Shown in pieces: positions 6,459 through 12,822 of a stretch of DNA of 14,312 nucleotides (position 1 is the first letter of the stretch; every line of letters starts with the position of its first letter). The DNA comes from Methanoregula sp. Its GTDB lineage: Archaea > Halobacteriota > Methanomicrobia > Methanomicrobiales > Methanospirillaceae. The stretch is from the NCBI GenBank assembly GCA_003157895.1, contig PMKW01000072.1, positions 4,195-18,506 on the forward strand, written 5' to 3'. The notes beneath the pieces were generated by a model. The model was not told where the DNA came from, made no database searches, and was given only the letters and a program-made list of their open reading frames with translations. The position numbers and the translations under genes are program-made.

Positions 6459-6475
6459 GTACCCGGGAAACCGCC

Positions 6476-6823
6476 ATGCCACGCGAACTTGATGAGAAGG
6501 ATATTGCGATACTTAAAAAACTTGCACCGGAATGCAAAGACCTGACCTGTTCGGGCTCCGACCACAGGTTCCATTCCATTCTTCCCCCGTTATCCAATCA
6601 CTTTGCAGAGGACAACAACGATTTCATAGAGCGGATCAACCGGCTCAGCAACGAGGAACTCACGTACATTACCGACATGATCCGGAAAGGGGAGGAGAGC
6701 ATGGGATGTATGCCGGTGGAGGATGTGGAGGCCCTCGTGAAGATCGTCCACGACCGTTTGTCCCCGGAAACAGCAAAAAACATCATCTCGGCATATGAAT
6801 CCGGGCATGAATGCGGGCATTGA
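6476..6823 (+). CDS. conserved hypothetical protein (115 aa)
   Basis: I do not recognise the family. The 115-aa protein is mostly helical and charged (MPRELDEKDIAILKKLAPEC at the start), with a His/Cys-containing stretch CKDLTCSGSDHRFHSILPP and a C-terminal HECGH. Four cysteines and several histidines could form a metal site, but this is only suggestive. The middle contains ELTYITDMIRKGEES, and the segment VEDVEALVKIVHDRLSPETA resembles a small helical bundle. The ATG at 6476 was chosen over the far-upstream start at 6272 because homology-like composition begins there and because the 46-aa gene occupies 6318-6458. A weak GGGAA lies just upstream. The HEAT-repeat gene overlaps or directly follows its 3' end. 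Confidence 0.65.
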   Translation: MPRELDEKDIAILKKLAPECKDLTCSGSDHRFHSILPPLSNHFAEDNNDFIERINRLSNEELTYITDMIRKGEESMGCMPVEDVEALVKIVHDRLSPETAKNIISAYESGHECGH

Positions 6824-7316
6824 CCTGTCGATGAAAGAGAATCCCCCCCAAATCACAGCATTTCCCAGTTCCACGGTCCAGAAACGCGTGGCCGCGGCGG
6901 TTGCCCTGGGAAAATCCGGTAATCCCTCTGCCATCCTGCCACTGACGCAATCCCTGTCCGACCCGCATTGGAAAGTCCGGCGGGAAAGCGCACAGGCCCT
7001 TGGGCGTCTTAACGATGGAGATGCCGTTCCTGCACTCATATCCGCACTCAATGACCCTGAACCGGAGGTACGGGCCGCCGTCATAGCCGCTCTCGGCAGG
7101 ATACGGGACCGGCGGGCGACCGGTGCGCTCATATCCTGCCTGAAGGATGCCGATGAACGGGTGAGGATCGGGGCTGCCGGGGTGCTGGGGAAACTGGGCG
7201 ATCCCCGGGCCATCGAACCCCTGGGTGCGCTCGCACAGGATCCTTTCTCGGATGTAAGGGAAGCTGCGGAGAATGCAGTCGGAAGGCTCATGAAAAAAAG
7301 AAATTCAGCCCGTTAA
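6795..7316 (+). CDS. HEAT-repeat (PBS-lyase-type) protein
   Basis: Up to 173 aa, with four to five tandem HEAT repeats of about 31 residues. Each repeat shows the DPxxxVRxxAxxALGxL pattern: DPHWKVRRESAQALGRL, DPEPEVRAAVIAALGRI, DADERVRIGAAGVLGKL and DPFSDVREAAENAVGRL. The family forms an alpha-solenoid used as a protein-binding scaffold; members related to phycocyanobilin lyases are common in methanogens but no partner can be named here. The start is uncertain: ATGs at 6795 and 6807 overlap the preceding gene, and the ATG at 6831 lies 7 nt after its stop. None has a clear ribosome binding site, so translational coupling is likely. A T6 tract at 7322-7327 right after the stop is a probable terminator, closing a three-gene unit that starts at 6318. 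Confidence 0.85.
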   Translation: MNPGMNAGIDLSMKENPPQITAFPSSTVQKRVAAAVALGKSGNPSAILPLTQSLSDPHWKVRRESAQALGRLNDGDAVPALISALNDPEPEVRAAVIAALGRIRDRRATGALISCLKDADERVRIGAAGVLGKLGDPRAIEPLGALAQDPFSDVREAAENAVGRLMKKRNSAR

Positions 7317-7321
7317 TTCCC

Positions 7322-7327
7322 TTTTTT
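7322..7327 (+). terminator. T tract after the HEAT-repeat gene
   Basis: Six T residues start five nt after the stop codon at 7314-7316 and precede a new promoter at 7366. Confidence 0.4.
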
Positions 7328-7365
7328 CTGCAGAGAGGATCCGAGACGCGGCTGCCATCCCTATT

Positions 7366-7376
7366 CTTTTTATCCC
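7366..7376 (+). promoter_or_regulatory. putative TATA box for the PsiE-like gene
   Basis: CTTTTTATCCC is centred near 7371 and predicts initiation near 7398. The leader of about 20 nt then contains GAGGT at 7406-7410, a good ribosome binding site for the ATG at 7417. Confidence 0.5.
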
Positions 7377-7416
7377 TTCGCGGCTACACTGTTGTTATAC
7401 AAAATGAGGTCGTCCC

Positions 7417-7839
7417 ATGCCGGAAAAACCATCTGTGACCGAGCTCCTCACGAACTTTTTCTCTCTCGTTCCCCTTGTGCTCTACACCATCGTCGCAATC
7501 ATGCTCACGATTATTGCAGTCTTTTCTCTTTATGACTCTGCCATTGTGATCTACCAGCTTATCGTCCCCCCGAGTGTTCCGGTCAACCTCACCAGCGTCA
7601 TCAACACCCTGCTCCTCACGATCACGATCATCGTACTGTTCGAGACCGTTACCGTGTATTTCAGGACAAAACATGTTGAAGTGCGGGCATTGCTTGTCGC
7701 AGGTCTGACCGGTATGGTACGACACGTTCTCGTCTACAACATGGAAGGCACCGATCCGGTGACCATGTTTGCAACCGGCGCCCTGCTGGCAGTCCTTATC
7801 GCGGGAATCGTTCTCGTCAAACCCGAACCCCGCAACTGA
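7417..7839 (+). CDS. PsiE-like small integral membrane protein
   Basis: A 140-aa protein with about four membrane segments (roughly residues 14-36, 60-83, 88-106 and 115-134). The central segment ends in ETVTVYFRTKHVEVRALLVAG and is followed by LTGMVRHVLVYN. This arrangement, an acidic residue near the end of a helix, a basic TKH loop and a second Arg-His pair, is typical of the PsiE (phosphate-starvation-inducible) membrane family. The molecular function of that family is not established, and nothing here shows phosphate control. The ATG is supported by GAGGT 6 nt upstream and a TATA box. It is separated by about 95 nt and a new promoter from the ABC genes, so it is likely transcribed alone. 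Confidence 0.75.
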   Translation: MPEKPSVTELLTNFFSLVPLVLYTIVAIMLTIIAVFSLYDSAIVIYQLIVPPSVPVNLTSVINTLLLTITIIVLFETVTVYFRTKHVEVRALLVAGLTGMVRHVLVYNMEGTDPVTMFATGALLAVLIAGIVLVKPEPRN

Positions 7840-7887
7840 CCCCCTGAATTCATTTTTTCCGGTATCGTTCCACTTTCCCCGCGTGAG

Positions 7888-7906
7888 GGTTTTTATGGTT
7901 ATATAC
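7888..7906 (+). promoter_or_regulatory. AT-rich promoter region of the ABC exporter genes
   Basis: Two overlapping TATA candidates, TTTTTATGG (7888-7896) and TTATATACC (7898-7906). The first would start transcription near 7918, giving a leader with GGGAG at 7921-7925. The second would start near 7927-7930. Which one is used affects how the unusual start of the ATPase is read. Confidence 0.45.
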
Positions 7907-7934
7907 CGAACAACTTGCAAGGGAGCGTGAGGCA

Positions 7935-8843
7935 ATACCGGGCATCATCGAGGCAAAGGACTTAAAAAAGACCTTTGGCAATACCATCGCGGTCGATGGG
8001 ATAGCTTTTTTTGTGAAAAAGGGGGAGGTCTTCGGATTTCTCGGACCGAACGGCGCCGGCAAGACGACGACCATGAAGATGATCGCCTGTGTCTCGCCGA
8101 AAACCTCGGGAACCCTCATCGTGCTCGGCATGGACCCGGATGAGGCCCCGGCCAAAATCAAGGCGGGACTCGGTGTTGTCCCGCAGGAGACCAATCTCGA
8201 CCCTGACTTCACCTGCTACGGTAATCTGTTCACGTACGCACGGTATTTCGATATTCCTGAAGCGGCTGCCGCAAAAAAAGCGGATGAACTGCTGGAGTTC
8301 GTCCAGCTTACGGAGAAACGGGATATTACCGTAGAAAAATTATCCGGCGGCATGAAACGCCGCCTGATCCTTGCACGGGCCCTTGTCAATAATCCTGACA
8401 TCCTCATTCTCGATGAGCCGACCATCGGGCTTGACCCGCAGGCCAGGCACCTGATCTGGGAGAAACTCCGTGCTCTTCAGGCACAGGGGAATACCATCGT
8501 GCTCACCACTCACTATCTTGACGAAGCGGCCAGGCTCTGCGACCGGCTTGTCATCATGGACAATGGCAGGATCCTCGTGGAGGGCACACCCGCGAACCTC
8601 GTAAGGGAACATGCAGGACGCGAGATAGTCGAAGTGGAGAAAAGTGCGGAAGTAGTGTCATGCCTCCAGGATCTGCAGATACCCTACGAGGTGGCCGGTG
8701 ATATGATACAAGTTGCAACGGAATCTTCCCGCGATGTCGCAAGGATCCTGCTTGACCGCTGCCGTCCGGAGAAGGTAATCACACGCCCGGCAACGCTCGA
8801 GGATGTGTTCCTGAAACTGACCGGGAGGAAACTCCGGGAGTGA
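7935..8843 (+). CDS. ABC-2 exporter ATP-binding protein (non-canonical start)
   Basis: An ABC ATPase of the drug/NodI type, about 302 aa. Motifs, numbered from 7935: A-loop region KKTFGNTIAVDGI (11-23), Walker A GPNGAGKT (37-44), Q-loop VVPQE with Q84, signature LSGGMKRR (136-143), Walker B LILDEP with the D-loop GLD (157-167), and switch His193 in LTTHYLDEA. It would hydrolyse ATP on the cytosolic face to power the membrane subunit encoded next, whose start overlaps or directly follows it. Oddity: the homologous N-terminus (IIEAKDLKKTFG) is in frame back to a stop at 7884-7886, yet that stretch has no ATG, GTG or TTG. The only canonical start is GTG at 8013, eight codons before Walker A, which would delete the A-loop strand. 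ATA at 7935 (GGGAG 9 nt upstream) or ATC at 7944 are possible starts. A point mutation or sequence error is the other explanation. Confidence 0.88.
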   Translation: MPGIIEAKDLKKTFGNTIAVDGIAFFVKKGEVFGFLGPNGAGKTTTMKMIACVSPKTSGTLIVLGMDPDEAPAKIKAGLGVVPQETNLDPDFTCYGNLFTYARYFDIPEAAAAKKADELLEFVQLTEKRDITVEKLSGGMKRRLILARALVNNPDILILDEPTIGLDPQARHLIWEKLRALQAQGNTIVLTTHYLDEAARLCDRLVIMDNGRILVEGTPANLVREHAGREIVEVEKSAEVVSCLQDLQIPYEVAGDMIQVATESSRDVARILLDRCRPEKVITRPATLEDVFLKLTGRKLRE

Positions 8844-8845
8844 TT

Positions 8846-9631
8846 ATGCCGCATATCCTGTCAATTCCTCCCGTGAGCCGGCGCGCCATAAAAGTATGGC
8901 ACCGGAACATGACGGTATTCGCCCGCACGTGGCAGGTCAATTTCTTCCCGCCGCTTGTTGAGGCGCTTCTCTACCTGTTTGCGATCGGTATGGGGATCGG
9001 CTCCTATGTGAAAGAGATTGCGGGTATACCCTACATGGCATTCATCGCCCCGGCCATCCTCGCCATCGCGGTCATGAACTCTGCGTTCTTCGAATGTACG
9101 TACGGATCGTTCGTCCGGATGTATTACCAGAAAAGTTTTGATGCCATGATTGCGACACCCCTCTCGATAGAGGATGTGATCGCGGGAGAACTGCTCTGGG
9201 GTGCTACCCGGAGTGTGATCTATGTCGTTATCATGCTGCCGGTACTTGCCGTTTTCGGCGTGATCTCCCTGCCCCTCGCACTGCTTGCAATACCCCTTGC
9301 TTTCCTGGGAGGGCTGATGTTTGCAGGTATCGCCATGTGCTTCACGGCTGTCACCCCCGGTATCGATACCCTGAACTACCCCATGTTCCTCTTCATTACC
9401 CCCATGACGCTCTTCTCAGGCACGTTCTTTCCGCTCACGCTCCTGCCGGTTGCCCTCCAGTATATCGCGCTCGCCCTGCTGCCACTCACCCACCTCGTGG
9501 CAATCATGAGGATGTTTACGCAGGCAACGGTTTCACCGGTTTTACTGCTGCATCTTGCATGGATCATCATGGTCACAATTCTCTGCTGCATTGCTGCAAT
9601 CAACCTGATGCGGAGACGCCTGATTGTCTGA
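8846..9631 (+). CDS. ABC-2 type transporter permease
   Basis: A roughly 261-aa membrane protein with about six hydrophobic segments. It carries the ABC-2 (NodJ/DrrB-like) features: the N-terminal coupling region RAIKVWHRNMTVFARTW, the segment FFPPLVEALLYLFAIGMGIG, MNSAFFECTYGSFVRMYYQK, and the late segment MFLFITPMTLFSGTFFPLTLLP, typical of the family. It forms the membrane channel of an exporter with the preceding ATPase; the substrate cannot be told. The ATG at 8846 is preferred because GGGAG lies 5 nt upstream (8836-8840); a GTG at 8840, overlapping the ATPase stop, is the alternative. Either way the two genes are tightly coupled. The C-terminus ends in a basic tail, MRRRLIV. Confidence 0.9.
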   Translation: MPHILSIPPVSRRAIKVWHRNMTVFARTWQVNFFPPLVEALLYLFAIGMGIGSYVKEIAGIPYMAFIAPAILAIAVMNSAFFECTYGSFVRMYYQKSFDAMIATPLSIEDVIAGELLWGATRSVIYVVIMLPVLAVFGVISLPLALLAIPLAFLGGLMFAGIAMCFTAVTPGIDTLNYPMFLFITPMTLFSGTFFPLTLLPVALQYIALALLPLTHLVAIMRMFTQATVSPVLLLHLAWIIMVTILCCIAAINLMRRRLIV

Positions 9632-9701
9632 GAGAAGTGATATACCTGGTGCGCTGATACCGGGATCCTCCTGTTGTCAGATTTTAAAAACAAAAAAGAG
9701 G

Positions 9702-9735
9702 ATGAGACCGGGGGGATTGGTCTCATTGTTTCTTT
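9702..9735. terminator. two-way terminator hairpin between convergent genes
   Basis: An 8-bp perfect stem, ATGAGACC (9702-9709) and GGTCTCAT (9719-9726), encloses a 9-nt loop. On the plus strand a T-rich tract TGTTTCTTT follows. On the minus strand the hairpin is followed by CTCTTTTTTG and further T residues (9684-9700). It sits between the ends of the permease (9631) and the HemK-family gene (9759), so it can end transcripts from both sides. Confidence 0.65.
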
Positions 9736-9758
9736 AACAGGGATTCCCTAAGACCCTG

Positions 9759-10427
9759 TCATACCACGCCGGGACCAGTTGTTCCAGTTGTACCGGTGAT
9801 CCCGGAATCCTGAGTATCCTGATCCTTCCGGATGATCTTGAGAACATAGAGCACTTCGTCCTCAACTACCTGCTGCATAGCGATCCCGGCCGAATAATTC
9901 CGGCCGGCAAACCGTTCCTGTACCTCGGAAAGTCCGGTCAGAGACGATATCAGGAGCAGGATTCTCCCGCCGGGCGCAAGGACATCCCCGACATTCCGGG
10001 CAAACCGTTCTATCACTGCACGCCCGCTCTTCCCGCCATCAAGGGCGTACTCGAGCCAGTCATCTATCCGCTCTTCCGGTTGCGTAGGGAGGTAGGGTGG
10101 ATTGAACAGGACGAGGTCGAAGGATCCCCTGATACCCGTGAAAAGGTCGGTTCGTACCACATCAATACCAGCCTTGCCGGCACAGAGGACTGCGTGGGGA
10201 TTGATATCGGTTGCCACAACGCGAGTGATACGGGCAATCTCTGCTGCGATCAGACCTGAACCTGTCCCCACTTCCAGAACACGGTCACCGGGCCGTACCT
10301 CGGCTCTGGCTGCAGCCAGCAGCAGCAGGGTGTCGGCTTCCGGCGAATAGACCTGGCGGCTGTCGTACTTCATGTGCAGGGAAGGATTGGACGGGGAAAA
10401 CAAAAAGAGATTTCCTGATACCGGCAT
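9759..10427 (-). CDS. HemK/PrmC-family N5-glutamine methyltransferase (archaeal Mtq2-like)
   Basis: A 222-aa SAM-dependent methyltransferase. Visible motifs: YDSRQVYSPEADTLLLL (residues 21-37), the SAM-binding LEVGTGSGLIA (51-61), the acidic end of strand 2 in VATDIN (71-76), and the catalytic NPPYLP (109-114) followed by EYALDGGKSGR. This is the HemK/Mtq2 family, which in archaea methylates the Gln of the GGQ motif of release factor aRF1; that function is inferred from family. The start is uncertain: ATG at 10427 has AGGGA 11 nt upstream, and ATG at 10373 matches the usual family N-terminus (MKYDSRQVY) but has no ribosome binding site. The C-terminus is a low-complexity tail (SGITGTTGTTGPGVV) encoded partly by a 9-bp direct repeat at 9775-9792. 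In many archaea this gene directly follows ksgA; here a DUF1848 gene lies between. Confidence 0.85.
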   Translation of the reverse strand: MPVSGNLFLFSPSNPSLHMKYDSRQVYSPEADTLLLLAAARAEVRPGDRVLEVGTGSGLIAAEIARITRVVATDINPHAVLCAGKAGIDVVRTDLFTGIRGSFDLVLFNPPYLPTQPEERIDDWLEYALDGGKSGRAVIERFARNVGDVLAPGGRILLLISSLTGLSEVQERFAGRNYSAGIAMQQVVEDEVLYVLKIIRKDQDTQDSGITGTTGTTGPGVV

Positions 10428-10646
10428 GGCAGATCATTTCCCTGCGTGAGAGTCGCCGATTTGCCAGTATCACATAAACCTGCCGGAAGTTTATACCTGT
10501 AAAATACTTTATTTCCCCCTTTTTTCATTAAAAGAGAATCACCTACCGTGGAATACAGGAAACAGGAAGAGTACCGGTATGATAGGAGCAGAAAAAAGCC
10601 GGATACTGTATCAAATTATAATCCGACAGAAAATCCGAATACCTCT
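10428..10646. other. intergenic region between the DUF1848 gene and the HemK-family gene
   Basis: These 219 nt hold a probable terminator for the minus-strand DUF1848 transcript (10592-10637). They also hold AT elements that may drive the HemK-family gene on the minus strand: GGTATAAAC at 10489-10497 and GGTTTATGTG at 10471-10480. A plus-strand T6 tract lies at about 10522-10527. A plus-strand frame starting at 10548 runs antisense to the end of the DUF1848 gene and shows no protein features. Confidence 0.55.
10592..10637 (-). terminator. hairpin plus T6 terminator after the DUF1848 gene
   Basis: On the minus strand CGGAT (10633-10637) pairs with ATCCG (10600-10604), and CTGT (10626-10629) pairs with ACAG (10606-10609). 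The stem is followed at once by TTTTTT (10592-10597). It begins 10 nt after the distal stop at 10647-10649. Its position behind the distal stop, not the premature one, suggests the transcription unit was built for the full-length gene. Confidence 0.55.
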
Positions 10647-11702
10647 TCATTCCGTTATCGCATCATGGAATATCCCCCAATCTCTGTCCGCAGTATACCG
10701 TGCATAATTCCGGCGGGCACGTTCCGGGGAGGTATTGGCATAACAGTATGCGCAAAGGTGCATGCAGGTGGAATACTGCCCGATATCTTTTGACACGATA
10801 CACCGGCAGGTGTTCCGCTGGCCCGGGTCCTTCAGCTGTCATGATGGATCGGCAACAATTGCCATGCCGCCAAGGGTCTGCTGGTTATCCGGCTGCAGGA
10901 AATCCATGAGGTTCCGGTCATTTCCGAACTCCTCCATCATCAGGTCATAACTGATACACTGCCCCCTTCCGATACCGAAACGGAAGAGATCCTGTCCTTC
11001 CGCACAGGCCGACAGGGAGAGATCCCACCGCTTGTTCAGGGAGGCCAGACCCGTGCAGAACTCCCCCATTTCATCATCGGCAAATTCCCGGGCACCAGTG
11101 AGCCCTCCATCCCGCAGGTTACGCCGGACTTTTGGATATTTTTCAATATCCACGAAACTGAAGACCAGCCGTTTGGTATAAGGAGCAATACGGTCACCGA
11201 CAATACGGATCTTCTCCAGCAGATCGCTGACGGAAATATCATCTGCAAGGATAAGAGGATCAAACCGCCATATGACCCGGCCTTTCCCGATGCTCCGGGA
11301 GAGCCGGATAAATGTTTCAATACGTTCACCGGCAGGAGGCACGCCGGGTTCGAGCCGATCATTATCGTAATCGTTCAGCGTAAACAGGAAGTAATAGTTA
11401 TAACCCATACGGTCAAGCCTAGCGAGATGAGGAAAAAACGGTGCCGGGTTTTTGGACCAGAAAACAAACACCCGGGTCTTTTCAAAGGAGACATAGAGCG
11501 GGATGCCACCGAACGGGCTCTTCCATTTTACGTACCCGGCTGCAAGGCGTACCATGAACCAGTCGGCATAAAATGCCGGGATATCGGTCGAGCGGCTGGC
11601 AGAGACGATCAGCGGGGCGATCGCTTCAACCCTGCTGTTTTGTAATGGATCTGCCGGATCGGTTACCGTGAGCGGGATCTTCTCCCAGCCTTTCCATCTC
11701 AT
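10647..11702 (-). pseudogene. DUF1848 family protein gene with in-frame TGA
   Basis: The product up to the first TGA (10839-10841) is 287 aa. It shows the family signature SASRSTDIPAFYADWF (residues 34-49), KSPFGG, FVFWSKNPAPF, and SACAEGQDLFRFGIGRGQC. The C-terminal cysteine cluster expected of DUF1848 is missing from it. That cluster is found downstream of the TGA in the same frame: RNTCRCIVSKDIGQYSTC then MHLCAYCYAN, with cysteines at codons 299, 301, 313, 317 and 320. This frame runs 63 codons to a second TGA at 10647-10649. The gene is therefore a probable nonsense mutant, or is read through. The C-x3-C-x2-C set resembles a radical-SAM-type or other Fe-S site; the function of DUF1848 is not known. 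The ATG at 11702 has no ribosome binding site but a TATA element lies 28 nt upstream, so the mRNA is likely leaderless and the promoter looks intact. Confidence 0.85.
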
Positions 11703-11725
11703 GGCAGAATATGCTGGAATTTTCT

Positions 11726-11735
11726 GAATTATAAC
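11726..11735 (-). promoter_or_regulatory. putative TATA box for the DUF1848 gene
   Basis: The minus strand reads GTTATAATTC, centred about 28 nt upstream of the ATG at 11702. It predicts a transcript that begins at the start codon. Confidence 0.5.
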
Positions 11736-11825
11736 AATTATGGAAAATGCTTTGGATAGATGGATATGAAAAAATAATAGTCACTTTACAAAGATGAAAA
11801 TCGAAAATAATCATTTTTTTAGGTA

Positions 11826-11966
11826 AGACTCGCGCTTCAGGACTTCTCTGAGTCGTCGAATTCCGAAGATCGGCTAAAGCCCCCCTTTCTCATTATCGAG
11901 GTTCCTTCGGAACCTCTCAGATTCCGCAGGAATGAAAGGGGAGCAGAACTATCAGGTTCTTGAAGG
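11826..11966 (-). ncRNA. candidate structured RNA with three-way junction
   Basis: The core is a nested set of perfect helices. P1 is CCCCTTTC (11882-11889) with GAAAGGGG (11934-11941). P2 is GAGGTTCC (11898-11905) with GGAACCTC (11909-11916). P3 is ATTCC (11921-11925) with GGAAT (11929-11933), which abuts P1. Flanking hairpins are CCGA-AGA-TCGG (11863-11873) and AGAAC/GTTCT (11945-11949 with 11956-11960). The minus strand is favoured: GTTTTATTG at about 11987-11996 would start a transcript near 11965, and T-rich sequence at about 11790-11812 could end it. It could instead be the structured 3' end of the ksgA operon mRNA, or a DNA repeat element. I do not recognise a known RNA family, and C/D or H/ACA boxes are not convincing. 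Confidence 0.35.
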
Positions 11967-12054
11967 CACGGTAGGGCAGGAAAGTGCAATAAAACGTATT
12001 TGATTCGCCGGGGGCCGGGGTTCATCGTAAGACAATTACACTATTTCTGAAATA

Positions 12055-12822
12055 TCACGGGATATTTGCAATCGTGGCAAAATCTTCCAGATATAATGCC
12101 TCGGGCCGGCTGGTGAGAATCTCATCCGGCAATGCTGCTATGGCCCGGTCCACCCAGACCGGAGAAAGCATGCTGCCCACAGATCCTTTCAGGCAGTTCC
12201 GCACGGTCTTCCGCCGATGGGAAAAGAGTGCCCGTACCATATCCGCGTACAGGCGCCGGTCATTTATTGGGAAGAGTGGTTCGCGGGGAAATATCTTCAC
12301 TACGGTGGAATGCACCTGAGGCCGTGGCGAGAAACACTGTGGCGGCAGGCGGAAGCACAGCTGCACCGCCGCGTAGGTCTGGACCATGATGGACAGGCGC
12401 CCGCAGTCTTTGGTCCCGGCTTTTGCAACCATCCGCTCGGCAAACTCGCTCTGGTACATCAGGACTGCAACGGAAAAACCGGCATCAAGGAGCCGGAATG
12501 TGATCTTGGATGACGCTGAATAGGGCAGGTTGGAAACACTCAGGTCGAACGGGAGGATCTCGCACCGGGTTGCATCGCCGTGCTGTATGGTGAGCTGTCC
12601 CTTTGCAATTTCTTTGGAGAAGGTTTCGGCGAGCTGCTCGCACAGGATGCTGTCAAGTTCGATCGCATGGACGGTTGCACCCCGGTCAAGCAGGGCACGG
12701 GTGAGTGCACCATTGCCCGGCCCGATCTCGAGCACCCGCCTGCCCCGGACATCCTCCAGATCCGCAATCCGTTGTATCGCATGCGGGTCGATGAGGAAGT
12801 GCTGGTCGTGGAATGCTTTCAT
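12055..12822 (-). CDS. ksgA: 16S rRNA adenine N6-dimethyltransferase KsgA/RsmA
   Basis: A 255-aa SAM-dependent enzyme that dimethylates the two adjacent adenines in the 3'-terminal helix 45 of 16S rRNA during small-subunit maturation. Motifs: QHFLIDPHAI (residues 7-16), SAM loop EIGPGNGALT (32-41), AIELD (53-57), GDA (82-84), the catalytic NLPYSASSKI (98-107), QSEFAERMVAKAGTKDCGRL (124-143), and FSPRPQVHSTVV (164-175). The length is normal for archaeal Dim1/KsgA. Its ATG overlaps the TGA of the DUF655 gene (ATGA at 12819-12822) and has no ribosome binding site of its own, so translation is probably coupled. It is the last gene of the conserved operon before the intergenic structured region. 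Confidence 0.96.
   Translation of the reverse strand: MKAFHDQHFLIDPHAIQRIADLEDVRGRRVLEIGPGNGALTRALLDRGATVHAIELDSILCEQLAETFSKEIAKGQLTIQHGDATRCEILPFDLSVSNLPYSASSKITFRLLDAGFSVAVLMYQSEFAERMVAKAGTKDCGRLSIMVQTYAAVQLCFRLPPQCFSPRPQVHSTVVKIFPREPLFPINDRRLYADMVRALFSHRRKTVRNCLKGSVGSMLSPVWVDRAIAALPDEILTSRPEALYLEDFATIANIP

Larger units (their letters stand above)
11703..12054. other. intergenic region between ksgA and the DUF1848 gene
   Basis: This 352-nt region breaks the ksgA-to-hemK arrangement usual in archaea. It holds the DUF1848 promoter (11726-11735), an AT-rich stretch (about 11720-11820), and a GC-richer block of inverted repeats (11826-11960). A TATA-like element for the minus strand lies at 11987-11996. 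A minus-strand frame at 11837-12025 exists but has no ribosome binding site or family features. Confidence 0.6.

Noticed and set aside
6272..6475. N-terminal extension of the 115-aa protein back to 6272
   Set aside because: The start lies on the TATA element, has no ribosome binding site, and overlaps the better supported 46-aa gene in another frame.
10548..10793. Plus-strand 81-codon frame
   Set aside because: It is antisense to the terminator and C-terminal end of the DUF1848 gene, starts with GTG without a ribosome binding site, and looks non-protein-like.
10839..10841. Selenocysteine codon in the DUF1848 gene
   Set aside because: The aligned position is outside the cysteine cluster, and the suggested lineage is not known to have the selenocysteine machinery; a nonsense change is simpler. 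No SECIS element was recognised, though it could not be searched thoroughly.
11788..11852. Possible C/D-box guide RNA (AAGATGA followed by CTGA)
   Set aside because: The C box lacks the required TGATGA core, and no internal D' and C' pair is visible.
11837..12025. Minus-strand 62-codon frame over the inverted-repeat block
   Set aside because: Its codons span perfect stem-loops, it has no supported start, and it has no recognisable motif; the structure is better explained as RNA or a DNA repeat.
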